Below are positions 5,031 through 5,715 of a stretch of DNA of 5,715 nucleotides, piece by piece; the first letter of the stretch is position 1; the number at the start of each line of letters is the position of its first letter. Position numbers and translations under genes: made by a program. Source of the DNA: Pseudomonadota bacterium (lineage in GTDB: Bacteria; Desulfobacterota; GWC2-55-46; JADFVP01); assembly GCA_015222595.1 (NCBI GenBank), contig JADFVP010000060.1, positions 1 through 5,715 of the forward strand. The letters run 5' to 3'. The notes under the pieces were generated by a model. It was given only the letters and a program-made list of their open reading frames with translations, ran no database searches and had not been told where the DNA came from.

Positions 5031-5715
5031 ATGGTGCATAAGTCCAAAAAGCAGACAAAAGAGACCGGGGAAAAGACTGGGAATGAAACCGGAAACGAAA
5101 CCGGCGAAAACCGTCTTCCACCGGAAGACGTTCTAATCGAAACGCTCTCGCGCAAGTACTCCACCCCAGACCCCCGACTCATAAAAGGCATCGGCGACGA
5201 CACAAGCGTAACGGCTCAAACGCCCGGCACCGTACTGCTAACTACGACCGACACGCTGGTCGAGTCCACACACTTTACGCTCACAAACACCACACCCGTG
5301 CAGCTCGGCTCAAAAGCCCTTAGCGTCTCCATCTCGGACATAGCGGCAATGGGCGCAACCCCGACCTTCTTCTTCGTCTCGTTAATATTACCAAAGACAA
5401 CCGACGCCGCCTTTATAGACGGTCTCTACAAGGGCATGAGCGCAACGGCCATACTGTTCGGCGCAACTCTTGCCGGCGGCAATACAGCAACGGGCGAGAC
5501 TCTCTCTATAACCACGACCCTTTTAGGCGAGGCGCTCCCAGAAGAGGTCGTCTACAGAAACGGCGCCGAACTCGGCGACGACATCTACGTAACGGGCACT
5601 CCTGGAGATTCTGCTCTGGGGCTCCATATCCTTACTGAACTCGCCGAGACTGCGGTCTCCGTCTCTCTCTCACTCTCTAAAGAAGATAGAGCCCGTAAGG
5701 GCCGCGAGTTCAGCC
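5031..5715 (+). CDS. thiL: Thiamine-monophosphate kinase, N-terminal 228 residues (gene runs off the window)
   Basis: ThiL phosphorylates thiamine monophosphate with ATP to give thiamine diphosphate, the active cofactor, in the cytoplasm. The frame is open to the right edge, so the C-terminal part, roughly a third, is missing. ThiL/PurM-family motifs appear in order: GIGDD (53-57, metal-binding aspartates), TTTDTLVESTHF (71-82), GSKALSVSISDIAAMGA (93-109), GGNTATG (149-155) and DIYVTGTPGDSALGL (184-198). Position 151 is Asn where the common motif is GGDT, a possible variation in a metal-site loop. The first 27 residues are a charged extension with four ETGE-like repeats, absent from the usual compact N-terminus. 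The ATG at 5031 lacks a clear Shine-Dalgarno site (AAGGG at 5007-5013 is too far), but no other ATG, GTG or TTG start is in frame before the conserved domain except the adjoining GTG at 5034. It may be co-transcribed with lon. Confidence 0.92.
   Translation, partial: MVHKSKKQTKETGEKTGNETGNETGENRLPPEDVLIETLSRKYSTPDPRLIKGIGDDTSVTAQTPGTVLLTTTDTLVESTHFTLTNTTPVQLGSKALSVSISDIAAMGATPTFFFVSLILPKTTDAAFIDGLYKGMSATAILFGATLAGGNTATGETLSITTTLLGEALPEEVVYRNGAELGDDIYVTGTPGDSALGLHILTELAETAVSVSLSLSKEDRARKGREFS
5061..5108 (+). repeat. Four tandem 12-bp units encoding [E/K]TG[E/N]
   Basis: Residues 11-26 of the ThiL reading frame are ETGE-KTGN-ETGN-ETGE, one per 12-base unit, with synonymous differences between copies (ACC/ACT, GGG/GGA/GGC). 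It is a small degenerate in-frame minisatellite just before the conserved domain. Confidence 0.8.
5112..5130 (+). repeat. Perfect 8-bp hairpin inside the start of thiL
   Basis: CGTCTTCC (5112-5119) and GGAAGACG (5123-5130) are perfect reverse complements around an ACC loop. The hairpin lies about 80 bases after the thiL start, directly behind the tandem repeat, at the junction of the N-terminal extension and the conserved domain. Its function, if any, is unknown. Confidence 0.7.

Noticed and set aside
4433..5203. Long minus-strand frame (256 codons) across the end of lon and the start of thiL
   Set aside because: It is antisense to two clearly conserved genes, has arginine/proline-rich low-complexity content typical of shadow frames, and no family motif.

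Overview
The window carries five protein-coding genes and reads as an ordinary bacterial chromosome segment. One gene, for a small hemerythrin-like protein, is on the minus strand. The other four are on the plus strand: galU, an hsp20-family small heat shock gene, lon and the 5' part of thiL. Coding density is high, base composition is moderate to GC-rich, and ATA is used freely for isoleucine. The compact hemerythrin-like protein and the galU/hsp20/lon/thiL order suggest a deltaproteobacterium-like (Desulfobacterota) organism. That is an inference from protein style; a Nitrospirota-like lineage cannot be excluded.

Layout. Bases 1-123 form a giant near-perfect inverted repeat: 58-nt arms, one mismatch and a 7-nt loop. 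It starts at the first base of the window, so its left limit is unknown. About 80 bases without visible content follow. The hemerythrin-like gene runs leftward from 624 to 217, and a short GC hairpin overlaps its stop codon. From 625 to 988 lies a divergent regulatory region. It holds a perfect FNR/HcpR-type palindrome (726-741), several small inverted repeats, a minus-strand terminator-like hairpin (822-844) and a strong sigma-70 promoter (871-899) facing galU. galU most probably starts at a TTG codon (989) rather than the upstream ATG (950). A second strong promoter (1895-1924), with an inverted repeat over its start site, precedes hsp20. hsp20 and lon are 22 bases apart and probably form one transcript. 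thiL follows lon after 94 bases and runs off the right edge.

How the genes fit together. GalU makes UDP-glucose for envelope polysaccharides. Hsp20 and Lon are a protein quality-control pair: the small heat shock protein holds unfolding proteins and Lon degrades damaged ones. ThiL makes the cofactor thiamine diphosphate. The hemerythrin-like protein is an iron, oxygen or nitric-oxide type protein, and the palindrome upstream of it suggests redox or nitrosative control. I found no evidence of a defence system, mobile gene, CRISPR array or tRNA/rRNA gene. The parts least explained by known genes are the terminal inverted repeat, the divergent intergenic region, the basic tail of Lon and the repeat-encoded N-terminus of ThiL.
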